64,000 bases of DNA from Collimonas sp. OK607 (GTDB taxonomy: Bacteria; Pseudomonadota; Gammaproteobacteria; Burkholderiales; Burkholderiaceae_D), in assembly GCF_900111995.1 (NCBI RefSeq), contig NZ_FOKF01000002.1, positions 282,206 through 346,205 on the forward strand, written 5' to 3'. This document shows positions 8,268-17,601 of this stretch, piece after piece (positions within the stretch are counted from its first letter, which is position 1; each line of letters begins with the position of its first letter). The notes beneath the pieces were generated by a model. That model made no database searches, was not told the DNA's origin, and worked only from the letters and a program-made list of their open reading frames with translations. The position numbers and the translations under genes are program-made.

Positions 8268-10958
8268 ATGCAACGAGCATTCAAGACAGGCATGAATGGC
8301 GTCATCATCACATTTGCTGGAGTATTGGTTTCACAAGCTCATGCTACCTGCAACAGCAACGCACCGGCCAGCGGCGCCTCAGTAATTTGTTCTGGCACTG
8401 GCGTAACGCCGGTTATTGCACAGGTTGGCAGCAGCGGCGTCGCCGTCACGCTCGACGCCAGTGTCGTCACCAGCATTCCACGCAGCACCAGTCCGATCGC
8501 GTTTAGCGTGGATACCTCCAGCAGTATTACCAATAATGGCAGCATCACCTTGACCGGTGGTGGCGGCACCGGCGGCAATCGCGGCGCGGCGTTGCTGGGT
8601 GTGAACAATAATAACCAGCTGACCAATACCGCGCAGGCGAGTATTACCACCACCGGCGCTTTCAACGACGGCATGGCCGCCAACGGCAGCGGCAATACAC
8701 TGATCAACCAAGGCACTATTTCAACTTCTGGCCCTAGCGCATTCGGGATATCGGCCGCCTGGGGCCAGACCAACCTGGGCCAGTTGAATAACACCATCGG
8801 CAATTCGGGGACGATTACGACGGCCGGCAGCAATGCCCGCGCCATCTCTATCCTCGGTGGCAACGGCGTCGTGACGAATAGCGGCAAATTGTCGACCACC
8901 GGCGCTAACAGCCCGACCGTGTACATGCAGGGCAATAACGACAAGCTAACCAACAGCGGCACGATCAACGCTTCTGGCAGCGGCTCCGATGCAGTATTTT
9001 CCAATACAGTGGGGTCCAGCTTCTTCGCCAGTATCGAGAACCAGGCGGGCGGGCAAATCATCAGCCAGCAAGGTGCTGCGGTCCGCACTCTCAACGGCGC
9101 CAGCACCGTCATCAACGCCGGCCTGCTGCAAAGCGGCGCCGGTACTGCCATCTCGATGGGTACTGGACGGAATACGCTGATATTGCAAACCGGCTCGGTG
9201 ATCAACGGCGCCGCCGACGGTGGCGGTAACGCCGGTAGCACCGTGGTGCTGCAGGGATCGGGCACCGCGTCGAACACGTTCAGGAACTTCGCCACCTTGC
9301 AAGCGCAAGGAGACGATTGGACCTGGAGCGGCAATGGTGCTTTCAATGTTGCCCAGATCCAGACCGGTCTATTTAACCTGACTGGGACCTTGGGTGGCGC
9401 GACCACCATCTCATCGGGAGCAACGTTGGCCGGCACCGGCGGCACGATCGCGGGCAATCTGGTGAATCAGGGCACCTTGCATCCAGGCGTCGGCGATGGT
9501 ACCGGAGGCCTGTCTGTGACGGGCAATTTCACCCATGCGGCTAATGCGATATTCCAGACTGAAGCTTCGCCGGTTTCCGCCGGCTTGCTGACGGTAGGCG
9601 GCAGCGCCAGCTTACTGGGCGGCACTGTGAATGCCACCATGCTGCCGGGTGCATATCCTGACCAGATACGGCTGCCGATTGTCACGGCGGCGGGCGGCGT
9701 CAGCGGTAATTTCGGCCAATTGCAGGCAAATGCAACAGCATTGCTGACGCCGACCCTGGCCTATGACAACGGCAATGCCTATCTGGTCATTACCCGTGCG
9801 CCGATCGCGGCAGTGGTCACCAGCGGTAACAATGCGGCGATCGGCCAGGCTATCGATACCAGCCGTCCCCAGGCTACGCCTGAAGAGCCGGCGTCACCTA
9901 CTGTTACGCCTGCCGGCGTGCCTGTAGCGACCGGCGCGCTGGCGGAGACGGTGAATACGCTGAATTTGCTGGATAAGGCAGAATTGCAAGCAACGGTCGG
10001 TAGCCTGACCGGTGGCGTACATGCAACCTTCTCGCAACTCGCGCTACGCGAAAATGATTTGTTCGGCCGCGCGTTTTCGATGCGCCTGGATACCCAGCGC
10101 GACGCCGAGCGCAAGACTACCGACAACGGCGTGTGGGTACGGCCTTACGGCTCATTTGGTAAATTGAGCGCTACTGCCGACACTTCAGGCGCCCGTTATC
10201 AGATAGGCGGCATCAGCGCCGGTATCGATCGCGTCGTGAGCCCGGACTGGATCGTCGGCGGCGGTCTCGATTATGCGCATTTGCATGCTGACTTCGATGA
10301 CTATAACGGTAACGGCAAGCTCGACAGTTACAAGATAGGCGCATATGCCAGTTATGCGCCGGGGCCGCTGTATCTCGATGCGATTGTCAGCTATGCGATA
10401 CAGAGCACTGATATCCAGCGAGACGTGCTGACCGGCACCGGCGCAACCTTGCGTGCCAAGGGTTCGTATGACGGCCGGCAAGCCAGCGCATACGGTGAAC
10501 TGGGTTATCGGGCGAAACTGAGCAACCAGTTTGTTTTGCAGCCGTTCGCAGCGTTGCATTACACCCGCTTGCGCCAGGATGGATTCACTGAAACCGATGC
10601 CGAAAACCTCGGACTTTCCGCTCAGAGCAATACCTTGAATAGCTTGCGCAGCAGCCTCGGCGTCAAGGCCAGCCAGGAATTCCCGCTGTCCACGGGTTCA
10701 ATTACCCTGGGCGCACAACTGCGCTGGATGCACGAATTCATGGACGCTCAAGCGCAATACCAGGCGACGCTGATTGGTGCCCCGGGTAGCGAGTTTACGG
10801 TGAAAGGTGTGGATTTCGGCCGCGATGCAGTGCTGGCAGGCGTTAACCTGTCTTATGCCGCTTCGGCGCGTTTGAACCTGTTTGCAGATTACGATCTGCA
10901 AGCGGAATCGCATAATCGGGTGAACCGGATTACGCTCGGTTTGCGTTATCTCTGGTGA
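8268..10958 (+). CDS. Autotransporter with beta-helical passenger and C-terminal beta-barrel
   Basis: This 896-aa type Va secretion protein has a Sec signal peptide (residues 1-26, ending VSQAHA). A long Gly/Ser/Thr/Asn-rich passenger follows with many loosely repeated strands such as NNGSITLTGGGG, NSGTITTAGSNARAI and LTNSGTINASGSGSD, typical of a right-handed beta-helix. The autotransporter barrel occupies about residues 620-896 (GVWVRPYGSFGKL ... LGLRYLW). The last residue is Trp, consistent with BAM-dependent insertion. There is no visible protease or lipase triad, so the passenger may be an adhesin. ATG 8268 follows CCAGGAGC; an upstream in-frame extension overlaps the pit terminator and was rejected. 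It stands alone between terminators. Confidence 0.92.
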   Translation: MQRAFKTGMNGVIITFAGVLVSQAHATCNSNAPASGASVICSGTGVTPVIAQVGSSGVAVTLDASVVTSIPRSTSPIAFSVDTSSSITNNGSITLTGGGGTGGNRGAALLGVNNNNQLTNTAQASITTTGAFNDGMAANGSGNTLINQGTISTSGPSAFGISAAWGQTNLGQLNNTIGNSGTITTAGSNARAISILGGNGVVTNSGKLSTTGANSPTVYMQGNNDKLTNSGTINASGSGSDAVFSNTVGSSFFASIENQAGGQIISQQGAAVRTLNGASTVINAGLLQSGAGTAISMGTGRNTLILQTGSVINGAADGGGNAGSTVVLQGSGTASNTFRNFATLQAQGDDWTWSGNGAFNVAQIQTGLFNLTGTLGGATTISSGATLAGTGGTIAGNLVNQGTLHPGVGDGTGGLSVTGNFTHAANAIFQTEASPVSAGLLTVGGSASLLGGTVNATMLPGAYPDQIRLPIVTAAGGVSGNFGQLQANATALLTPTLAYDNGNAYLVITRAPIAAVVTSGNNAAIGQAIDTSRPQATPEEPASPTVTPAGVPVATGALAETVNTLNLLDKAELQATVGSLTGGVHATFSQLALRENDLFGRAFSMRLDTQRDAERKTTDNGVWVRPYGSFGKLSATADTSGARYQIGGISAGIDRVVSPDWIVGGGLDYAHLHADFDDYNGNGKLDSYKIGAYASYAPGPLYLDAIVSYAIQSTDIQRDVLTGTGATLRAKGSYDGRQASAYGELGYRAKLSNQFVLQPFAALHYTRLRQDGFTETDAENLGLSAQSNTLNSLRSSLGVKASQEFPLSTGSITLGAQLRWMHEFMDAQAQYQATLIGAPGSEFTVKGVDFGRDAVLAGVNLSYAASARLNLFADYDLQAESHNRVNRITLGLRYLW

Positions 10959-10959
10959 G

Positions 10960-10994
10960 ATCGATGCCACCGTCCAGGTGGCATCGATGTTTTC
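10960..10994. terminator. Bidirectional terminator between autotransporter and emrB
   Basis: A perfect 12-bp stem (ATCGATGCCACC / GGTGGCATCGAT) with a 5-nt loop follows the autotransporter stop and is followed by GTTTTC. It sits between two convergent genes. Confidence 0.75.
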
Positions 10995-11025
10995 AGCCGG
11001 GTCTGAAGATAATCCGACCTAAGCT

Positions 11026-12603
11026 TTAGTGCGCACCACCGGCATCGACCGGCACGCTGGAGCGTGAAGGCTTGGTCAGCCAGACCAGCGCGATCAACAT
11101 CAGGAACAATACCGCCGAGATCCAGAAAATATCGGTGGCGCCCTGCGTGGCGGCTTTCACTGTAATCAGGCGCTCGATAGTGGCCCAGGCGGCCGGCTCC
11201 GGCATGCCTTGGGCGGTGAGATTATGTACCGCCTCGGTAAACGCCGGGCTATGCGGGCCGGTGAACTCAGTCAGTTGCGAGTGATGCAGCGATGTACGCC
11301 GGTCCCACAGGGTACTGGTGATCGAAGTTCCCATGCCGCCGAACATGATCCGCACGAAGTTGGACAAACCTGCTGCCGACGGGATTTTTTCCGGCGGCTG
11401 GCCCGACAGGATGATCGAGGTCAGCGGGATAAAGAACATGGCCATCGCGGCGCCCTGGATGATGGTAGGAATCATCAGGGTGAAAGTGTCGACGTTCTCG
11501 GTGAACTGTGAGCGCATGTAGAACACCACCGCGAAGATGAAGAATGCCGTGCTGGCAACCCAGCGGGCATCGACCTTGGGCAAGATCTTGCCGATGAACG
11601 GCGACAGCAGGATGGCGAAAATACCCACCGGCGCCATCACTTCACCCGCCAGCGTTGCGGTATAGCCAAGAGTGGTCTGCAGCCACAGCGGCAGGATCAC
11701 CAGGCCACCGAACATCAGGCCGTAGCCGACCGAGATCGCAATCACGCCGCCGCTGAAGTTGCGGCTCTTGAACAGCGTCAGGTCGACCACCGGATGATCG
11801 TCGCCCAGCTCCCAGATGACGAAGTAAATGAAGGAGACTAGCGAGACCGCGCCCAATATCACAATAGTCGAAGAATTGAACCAGTCGAGTTCCTTGCCCT
11901 TATCCAGCATGATCTGCAATGAGCCGACCCAGACCACCAGTAACGCCAGGCCGACTTTATCGATCGGCAGTTTATATGTCGTCGATTCCCGCTTGTGATA
12001 AATCGACCAGGTGGCCCAGGCGGCAAATACGCCAACCGGAATATTGATGTAGAAAATCCATGGCCAGGTGTAATTGTCCGAAATCCAGCCGCCCAGCAAC
12101 GGCCCCATGACCGGCGCCACCAGTGTAGTCATGCCCCAGAACGCCAGGGCCATGCCGCTCTTGGAGGGAGTGTAACTAGACAGTAGTAACGATTGCGACA
12201 AAGGAATCATCGGTCCCGCGACCGCGCCTTGCAGCACCCGCGCCGCGATCAGCACTTCCATGCTGGGAGCCAGGCCGCACAGGATGGACGACAGCACGAA
12301 CAGGATAATCGACGTAACGAACAGGCGGACCTGGCCGAAACGCTGGGTAAGCCAACCGGTCAGCGGCACCGAGATCGCGTTGGCGACGGCAAACGACGTA
12401 ATGACCCAGGTACCTTGTTGCGGCGATACGCCCAGGTCGCCCGAGATGGCGGGGATGGAAACGTTGGCAATCGACGAATCGAGTACGTTCATGAACACGG
12501 CTAGCGAGAGTGCTACCGTACCCATGACTAGCTTGCCGCCGGTTAGCGGCGGCAGTGGTTGCGATGGCGGCCGCGCTGGCGGCGCCGGTTTTGGGGAACT
12601 CAT
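11026..12603 (-). CDS. emrB: EmrB/QacA-type MFS drug exporter (DHA2 family)
   Basis: This 525-aa, 14-helix major facilitator drug/proton antiporter has motif A-like GWLTQRFGQVRLF, motif C GPLLGGWISD and an N-terminal VALSLAVFMNVLDSSIANVSIP typical of DHA2/EmrB. A proline-rich N terminus (PAPPARPPSQPLPPL) precedes helix 1. With the EmrA adaptor and the outer-membrane factor encoded upstream it would form a tripartite pump across both membranes. It is the last gene of the marR-OMF-emrA-emrB operon. Confidence 0.95.
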   Translation of the reverse strand: MSSPKPAPPARPPSQPLPPLTGGKLVMGTVALSLAVFMNVLDSSIANVSIPAISGDLGVSPQQGTWVITSFAVANAISVPLTGWLTQRFGQVRLFVTSIILFVLSSILCGLAPSMEVLIAARVLQGAVAGPMIPLSQSLLLSSYTPSKSGMALAFWGMTTLVAPVMGPLLGGWISDNYTWPWIFYINIPVGVFAAWATWSIYHKRESTTYKLPIDKVGLALLVVWVGSLQIMLDKGKELDWFNSSTIVILGAVSLVSFIYFVIWELGDDHPVVDLTLFKSRNFSGGVIAISVGYGLMFGGLVILPLWLQTTLGYTATLAGEVMAPVGIFAILLSPFIGKILPKVDARWVASTAFFIFAVVFYMRSQFTENVDTFTLMIPTIIQGAAMAMFFIPLTSIILSGQPPEKIPSAAGLSNFVRIMFGGMGTSITSTLWDRRTSLHHSQLTEFTGPHSPAFTEAVHNLTAQGMPEPAAWATIERLITVKAATQGATDIFWISAVLFLMLIALVWLTKPSRSSVPVDAGGAH

Positions 12604-12676
12604 GAATGCATTCCGGTAAGGGTTCGCGTAACGGATGCCGTCGCGACGACGGCACCCGGCAGAAGCTTAGTGATTT

Positions 12677-13882
12677 TTAATGATTTGCGGCGATGATGCT
12701 GGCGATGCGCGCATCGGCTTCCTGACCGCTCTTGTCGAAGACGTCGGTGGTGTAGGCCGGCGCAGTACGCGCGGTGCCTGCGGTCAGCGAAGTGCCTTCG
12801 GTCTGGGCTACGTCGACACTGACATCCATCGATACGCCGATACGCAGCGGATGGCTTTCCAGGTCTTTCGGATCCAGCGAAATACGTACTGGAATCCGCT
12901 GCACGATCTTGATCCAGTTACCGCTGGCGTTTTGCGCCGGCAGCAGCGCGAAAGCGGAACCGGTGCCAGCCGCCAGGCCGACTACCTTACCGTGGTACTC
13001 GATCTTGGAACCGTACAAATCAGACTTCAAGGTGACCGGCTGGCCGATCCGCATATTGTTGATCTGCACTTCCTTGAAGTTAGCGTCAACCCACAGTGCG
13101 TTCAGCGGCACGATCGACAGCAGCGGGGTACCGGCAGCAACACGCTGGCCAACCTGCACCGAACGCTTGGCGACATAACCGGTGGTTGGCGCCAGCAATG
13201 TGGTACGGGCCAGATTGATATAAGCGTTGCGTACTTGCGCAGCAGCGTTGAGCACGTTCGGATGCTGGTCGACCGTGGTACGGTCGGTCAATACCTTGTT
13301 CGACGCCAGTTGCTCGCGAGTGGCTTGCAACGCGGCTTCCGCTCCTTGCACTGCTACTTTAGCGTGTTCCAGTTCTTCCTTGGAGACAGCGCCGGTGCTG
13401 ATCAGTTGCGAGCGGCGCGCCAGATCCGAGCGCGCCCGATCCAGTTCCGCAGCGCGGGCGGTGACATTGGAAGCCAGGGCGTTGTTGTTGACAAACAACG
13501 TACGCACCTGGCGCACGGTTTGCGCCAGCTGGGCTTCGGCCGAAGCCAGTGCTACCTTGGCGTCGGCCTGGTCCAGGTCCACCAGCGGGCTGCCGACCTG
13601 CACCAGCTCGGTATCGTCGGTGTGGATCGCCAAGACAGTACCGCCAACCTGCGGCGTGACCTGGACCACGTTGCCGCCGACATAAGCGTCGTCGGTGCCT
13701 TCGTAGTGGCGAGCATAGATGAACCACCAGATGCCATAGGCGATCAGGACAATGATAAGCGCGATAGTGACGCCGATCAGCAGACCGCGGCGTTTGCCGT
13801 TGCCATTGGTGGCGACAGATGCCGGCGCAGCAGAGGCTGCAGCGGTGGATGGTTCTTGCGGAGTTTGATTTGGTGTTGTCAT
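12677..13882 (-). CDS. emrA: EmrA-type membrane fusion protein (HlyD family)
   Basis: This 401-aa periplasmic adaptor has a Pro/Ala-rich cytoplasmic N terminus, one transmembrane helix (about residues 35-55, GLLIGVTIALIIVLIAYGIWW), the EGTDDAYVGGNVVQVTPQVGG biotinyl-lipoyl half, an alpha-hairpin coiled coil (about residues 110-220), then the lipoyl half and beta-barrel (ARTTLLAPTTGYVAKRSVQVGQ). It connects EmrB to the outer-membrane channel. The start ATG 13882 gives the family N terminus; an in-frame extension to 14035 overlaps the upstream gene and has no homology features. There is no strong Shine-Dalgarno. Confidence 0.94.
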   Translation of the reverse strand: MTTPNQTPQEPSTAAASAAPASVATNGNGKRRGLLIGVTIALIIVLIAYGIWWFIYARHYEGTDDAYVGGNVVQVTPQVGGTVLAIHTDDTELVQVGSPLVDLDQADAKVALASAEAQLAQTVRQVRTLFVNNNALASNVTARAAELDRARSDLARRSQLISTGAVSKEELEHAKVAVQGAEAALQATREQLASNKVLTDRTTVDQHPNVLNAAAQVRNAYINLARTTLLAPTTGYVAKRSVQVGQRVAAGTPLLSIVPLNALWVDANFKEVQINNMRIGQPVTLKSDLYGSKIEYHGKVVGLAAGTGSAFALLPAQNASGNWIKIVQRIPVRISLDPKDLESHPLRIGVSMDVSVDVAQTEGTSLTAGTARTAPAYTTDVFDKSGQEADARIASIIAANH

Positions 13883-13943
13883 GATGCGGGTTTCGCAATA
13901 AGTGAACGGTTTATTTAGTGAATCGGTTTTCAGTCGAAAGCGA

Positions 13944-15464
13944 TCAGTTTGCCGTGCTTGCCTGAGGAGTGGCGGCGCTGCTTGCATTGGCTTCTGCAGG
14001 ATTGAGTCCCTCGGCCGTAGCGTCAAAGCCGCCACCTAGCGACCTGATCAGGTTGACGCGCAAATCGGCTCTGCGGGCGCGCACATCAAGTTCGGTTTTA
14101 CGTTGTGCCAGCCAGCCAATTTGGGTGCTCACCACTTGCAGCATGTTGCCGGTGCCGACCTGCTGCCGTTGCTCAGCCAGTTTCATGCCGCGCTCGGCTG
14201 CGTCGACCGCGGCTTGTTGACTCTTGTCCTGGGTTTCAGCCGCACGCAACGACTGCACGCTATCCGCCACTTCGTGGAAAGCGTCATTCAGCGCCTGGTT
14301 ATAAGTCGCCACCGCGCCGTCATAAGCTGCGACCCGGCCTTTGAGCTGGGCGCGCAATGCACCGCCTTCAAAGATCGGCAGATGGATCGCCGGACCGATG
14401 CCGACTACCTTGCTGCCATGAGTCAAGAACTGTGAAAAACCAAGGCTGGAAAAACCGGCCATGGCCGACAGGTTGACGTTCGGGTAGAACTCGGTCTTGG
14501 CAACCTTGATGTCGCTTTGCGCGGCTTCGACTTGCCAGCGTGCGGCGACTACATCGGGACGGCGTCCCAGCAACCCTAGCGGCAACTGGTCCGGCAGGGC
14601 GATGCTGCTATCCGCAGGCAGCGTCGGCACCGGGATTTTCAAACCGCGATCAGGACCTTGCCCCATCAACGCCGCGATCTGGTTACGGGTCAGCGCGATC
14701 GCTTCCTGCCATTGCGACTGCTCCGCACGCAAGTTGGCCACCTGTTGCCGGCTTTGTTGATTATCGGTTTGCGTATCGAGGCCGGCGGCAAAGCGTTGCT
14801 GCGTCAGCTTGTCCAGCTTGTCGCGCAATGCCAGCTGCTGATTGGTCAGGTCCAGTTGCGCATACTGGCGTCCCAGCTGCAGCCAGGCTTTCGAGATGCC
14901 TGCAGTCAGCGCCAGGCGTGCTGCGTAGTGTTCGGCTTCCGCAGCTTTACTTTGCGATACGGCCGAGCTCAGCTGCGCACCGTGCTTGCCCCAGAAATCC
15001 AGGTCGTAAGAAAAATTCAGCGCGGTTTCATAGTCAGTTACATACATGCCGCCGAATGGCGGCGGGTAAATACTGTTCTCGCTGAAGCGCTCACGCGTTG
15101 CCGACAGACTGGCGCCGACCTGCGGTTTGCCGGTTGCACCAGCCGCTTCCACCATGGCGCGCGATGCTGCTATGCGGGCAGCAGCGGCTTGCAGATTAGG
15201 ATTGCTCGCCAGCGCTTCATCGACCAACTGCTGTAGCTGGCTGCCACCTATATTGCTGACCCACGAAGTGGCCGGCCACATGCCGCCTTGTCCAGGCAAG
15301 GACGATGTCGATGCATAGTCGTCCGGGCTATTGGAGTGGGCGGTGCTATGGATGCCGCTGAAATTGGCGCAAGCCGCCAGCAGTAGTGCGGCGGCGCTGA
15401 TGGCAAGGCGCTGGGTGCCGAGTTTTGGCAGGCTGCGTCGGACTGAAGATGGATGAGAGTTCAT
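13944..15464 (-). CDS. NodT-family outer membrane efflux lipoprotein
   Basis: This 506-aa TolC-like outer membrane factor has a lipoprotein signal (LLLAAC lipobox, Cys about residue 32). Two OEP repeats follow, each with long coiled-coil helices (for example LQQLVDEALASNPNLQAAAAR and YDGAVATYNQALNDAFHEVAD) and membrane strands such as TALNFSYDLDFWGKHGAQ. It would be the exit duct for EmrAB. The first 12 codons of the longer open frame (from 15500) were excluded because MNSHPSSVRR gives a normal signal peptide. The gene ends 61 nt before emrA. Confidence 0.94.
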   Translation of the reverse strand: MNSHPSSVRRSLPKLGTQRLAISAAALLLAACANFSGIHSTAHSNSPDDYASTSSLPGQGGMWPATSWVSNIGGSQLQQLVDEALASNPNLQAAAARIAASRAMVEAAGATGKPQVGASLSATRERFSENSIYPPPFGGMYVTDYETALNFSYDLDFWGKHGAQLSSAVSQSKAAEAEHYAARLALTAGISKAWLQLGRQYAQLDLTNQQLALRDKLDKLTQQRFAAGLDTQTDNQQSRQQVANLRAEQSQWQEAIALTRNQIAALMGQGPDRGLKIPVPTLPADSSIALPDQLPLGLLGRRPDVVAARWQVEAAQSDIKVAKTEFYPNVNLSAMAGFSSLGFSQFLTHGSKVVGIGPAIHLPIFEGGALRAQLKGRVAAYDGAVATYNQALNDAFHEVADSVQSLRAAETQDKSQQAAVDAAERGMKLAEQRQQVGTGNMLQVVSTQIGWLAQRKTELDVRARRADLRVNLIRSLGGGFDATAEGLNPAEANASSAATPQASTAN

Positions 15465-15520
15465 GTCGTTGTTGATGTGACTGGTTGGTTTAGCGGCCAA
15501 GGATAGAGCGACTGCGAGGA

Positions 15521-15540
15521 CTACGAATGACTACGAATGA
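15521..15540. repeat. Two-copy tandem decamer
   Basis: CTACGAATGA occurs twice in direct succession and is followed by a degraded third unit (CTATGCCAAG), in the gap between marR and the outer-membrane factor gene. It is a possible slippage site. Confidence 0.7.
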
Positions 15541-15594
15541 CTATGCCAAGGCTGCTTGTTTAAAAGTAATATTGAATAAATTATTCTTGCTTAG

Positions 15595-16074
15595 TCAATG
15601 TGTTTTTTCTGACGGGGTATTAGAAACGTTATTCGCCAGCAAACGCTTTAGCATCGATTTCAAAAAGCCGATTTCCTCCGCGCTGAAGTCTGAAAAATGC
15701 TTGTTCAGTACGCCGCAAAATACCTGTGGCATCACTTTCGATAACGCCAGGCCATCCGCAGTCAGGTGCAATTTCATCAAACGCCTGTCGTGCACACATG
15801 GTTCGCGCTTAATCAGATCGCGGGCTACCAGACGGTCGATCATCCGTTTGGTAGAGGCGGCGTCGGTGTACGTGTCGCGCGCCAGATCGGCTGCAGTCGA
15901 ATACTTTCCTGATGACAACATCAGGATAATAGCGCCTTGCGCATGGGTTATCCCGTATTGCGCCAGGGATTCATCAGAGCTTTTGGTCAGCATGGCGCGC
16001 GAGCGCGCCAATAAATAGCCTATGCTCTCTTCAATCTGATACGCATCCAGAGTGAATAGTGGTGGTTTGTTCAC
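15595..16074 (-). CDS. MarR-family transcriptional regulator
   Basis: This 159-aa winged-helix regulator contains the MarR core: GITHAQGAIILMLSSGKYSTAADLARD (recognition helix region), then MIDRLVARDLIKREPCVHDRRLMKLHLTADG (wing with the DxR motif). MarR dimers usually repress a nearby efflux operon and release DNA on binding phenolic ligands. It is the first gene of the operon that encodes the EmrAB-OMF pump, and a strong palindrome lies just upstream, so autorepression is likely. The start is GTG 16074. Confidence 0.93.
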   Translation of the reverse strand: MNKPPLFTLDAYQIEESIGYLLARSRAMLTKSSDESLAQYGITHAQGAIILMLSSGKYSTAADLARDTYTDAASTKRMIDRLVARDLIKREPCVHDRRLMKLHLTADGLALSKVMPQVFCGVLNKHFSDFSAEEIGFLKSMLKRLLANNVSNTPSEKTH

Positions 16075-16121
16075 GACGCTCTCAACTTATTTCTCAACTT
16101 GGTACTTGATTTAATGCACTA

Positions 16122-16146
16122 ATATTCATTGCCTAGGCAAGAATAT
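16122..16146. promoter_or_regulatory. Candidate MarR operator
   Basis: A perfect 12-bp palindrome, TTGCCTAGGCAA (16129-16140), is extended by matching flanks ATATTC / GAATAT with a one-base offset. It sits 48-72 bp upstream of the marR start, the usual place for an autoregulatory operator. Confidence 0.7.
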
Positions 16147-16191
16147 ACTGCAAAATAAAACTCCTTGCTGAGAACACTCTAGAACAGTTAT

Positions 16192-17601
16192 TCAGATCTT
16201 GTTGGCGGCTGCTTCATCGGGGCCGGTTGCAAGCGCGGGCAGTTGCACCAGTACAGCCAGGCCGCGTTGTTGATCGCCGGCGGCCAACGTCACCGTGCCT
16301 TGTGCTGCGATCACAATTTCCTTGACGATGGCAAGGCCCAGGCCGGTGCCCTCCTGGCCTGGCGCCGCGTTACGGAAAAACCGCTCGAACACGCGGTTGC
16401 GTACTTCGGCGGGAATCCCCGGGCCGTTGTCGCTGACGCTGATGTCGACCTGTTCGTGACCGGCCGCGATGGCGACGGTGACCTTGCCATTGACGGGGGT
16501 GTAGCGGATGGCGTTGTCGACCAGGTTCATCATCATGGCCGTGAACAAGGCTTCGTTTCCCATCACCCAGGCATGCTGCATTTTTGTCTCAAGTCCAAGG
16601 TCGATATTCTTGCGCTGAGCCAGGTCGACAATATCTTCCAGCACCGCTGCCGAGACTGCCATCAAATCCACCGGCTGTCTGAGGAAAGCCGTGGTATTGG
16701 AGGCTTCCGCCTGCGACAGCAGCAGCAGCTTGTTGGTCAGCTCGGTCATGTTGCGGCTGCTTTCCTGCATCGCTTGCAGTACTTCGCTGCGCCGCTCTTC
16801 GTCGTTCAGTCGGCGGGCAAACTGGATCTGGGAATCGAGCAGAGTCAGGGGTGTGCGCAATTGATGGGCGGCGTCGGTGATGAAGCGTTTTTGCGCTGCG
16901 ACCTGTGTGTTCAGGCGCTGGATGGTCTGGTTGATCGCTTCGACGATAGGCCGCAGTTCCAGTTGCAACTGGCCAGGCCTGATCGGCGACACAGAAGTGG
17001 AATCGCGCGAAGCCAGTTGATCTTTCAGGTGCATCAACGGCCGCAACTCCATGGTCAGGCCAAGCACTACCAGAATCGCGGCCAACAACAACATGGCGAC
17101 TTGACGGAGCAGGGAAGGGCGCCACAGGTCTGCCACCATCTGGTCGTGGGCGCGGGGGGTCTGTCCAACCAGGATGGCGATCTTGTGCAACTGGCCGGCG
17201 TTATACAGCGTACGGACCTGGCTGACCACGCGCAACATCTGGCCATGGTAGTCGATGTCGCTGAAGGCTGGCGTACCTAGTGGAAAGCGCAGCGCCTGCG
17301 GGAAGTCGGGCCGGCCGGCCAGCAATCTGTCCTGGTCGGTAATCACCTGGTAATACACCTGGTCCTGTTCCGGAGAGACCAGCAACTCCAGCGCCGCCGG
17401 CGGTATGCTGGCATGCGGCACGCCGTCCAGCCACTGGATCTCGCCGGCGATCACCTGCGCCGACGCCAGCAACGCATGGTCTTGCAACAGGTCCGCGGTC
17501 TGCCGCGCACTGCGATACGACAGCGCAGCACTGACCGCGACAAATAAAGTCAGCGGAATCAGCAACCACAACAGTAAGCGCAGGCGCAGGCTGATGATCA
17601 A
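16192..17601 (-). CDS. TctE-like sensor histidine kinase
   Basis: This 469-aa membrane sensor kinase has TM1 at residues 5-28, a periplasmic sensor region (about 30-160) resembling the 2CSK_N domain of TctE/QseC-type kinases, TM2 about 165-185 and a HAMP-like linker. The HisKA domain carries His246 in FITDAAHQLRTPLTLL. The HATPase domain has N, G1 (SDNGPGIP) and G2 (GTGLGLAIV) boxes. It overlaps the response regulator by 4 nt, so the pair is translationally coupled. The pair is divergent from an ABC importer, which suggests that it controls that importer; the ligand is unknown. Confidence 0.93.
   Translation of the reverse strand: MIISLRLRLLLWLLIPLTLFVAVSAALSYRSARQTADLLQDHALLASAQVIAGEIQWLDGVPHASIPPAALELLVSPEQDQVYYQVITDQDRLLAGRPDFPQALRFPLGTPAFSDIDYHGQMLRVVSQVRTLYNAGQLHKIAILVGQTPRAHDQMVADLWRPSLLRQVAMLLLAAILVVLGLTMELRPLMHLKDQLASRDSTSVSPIRPGQLQLELRPIVEAINQTIQRLNTQVAAQKRFITDAAHQLRTPLTLLDSQIQFARRLNDEERRSEVLQAMQESSRNMTELTNKLLLLSQAEASNTTAFLRQPVDLMAVSAAVLEDIVDLAQRKNIDLGLETKMQHAWVMGNEALFTAMMMNLVDNAIRYTPVNGKVTVAIAAGHEQVDISVSDNGPGIPAEVRNRVFERFFRNAAPGQEGTGLGLAIVKEIVIAAQGTVTLAAGDQQRGLAVLVQLPALATGPDEAAANKI

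Noticed and set aside
15521..15540. Start of a CRISPR or VNTR array
   Set aside because: Only two adjacent 10-nt units and one degraded copy, with no spacers.
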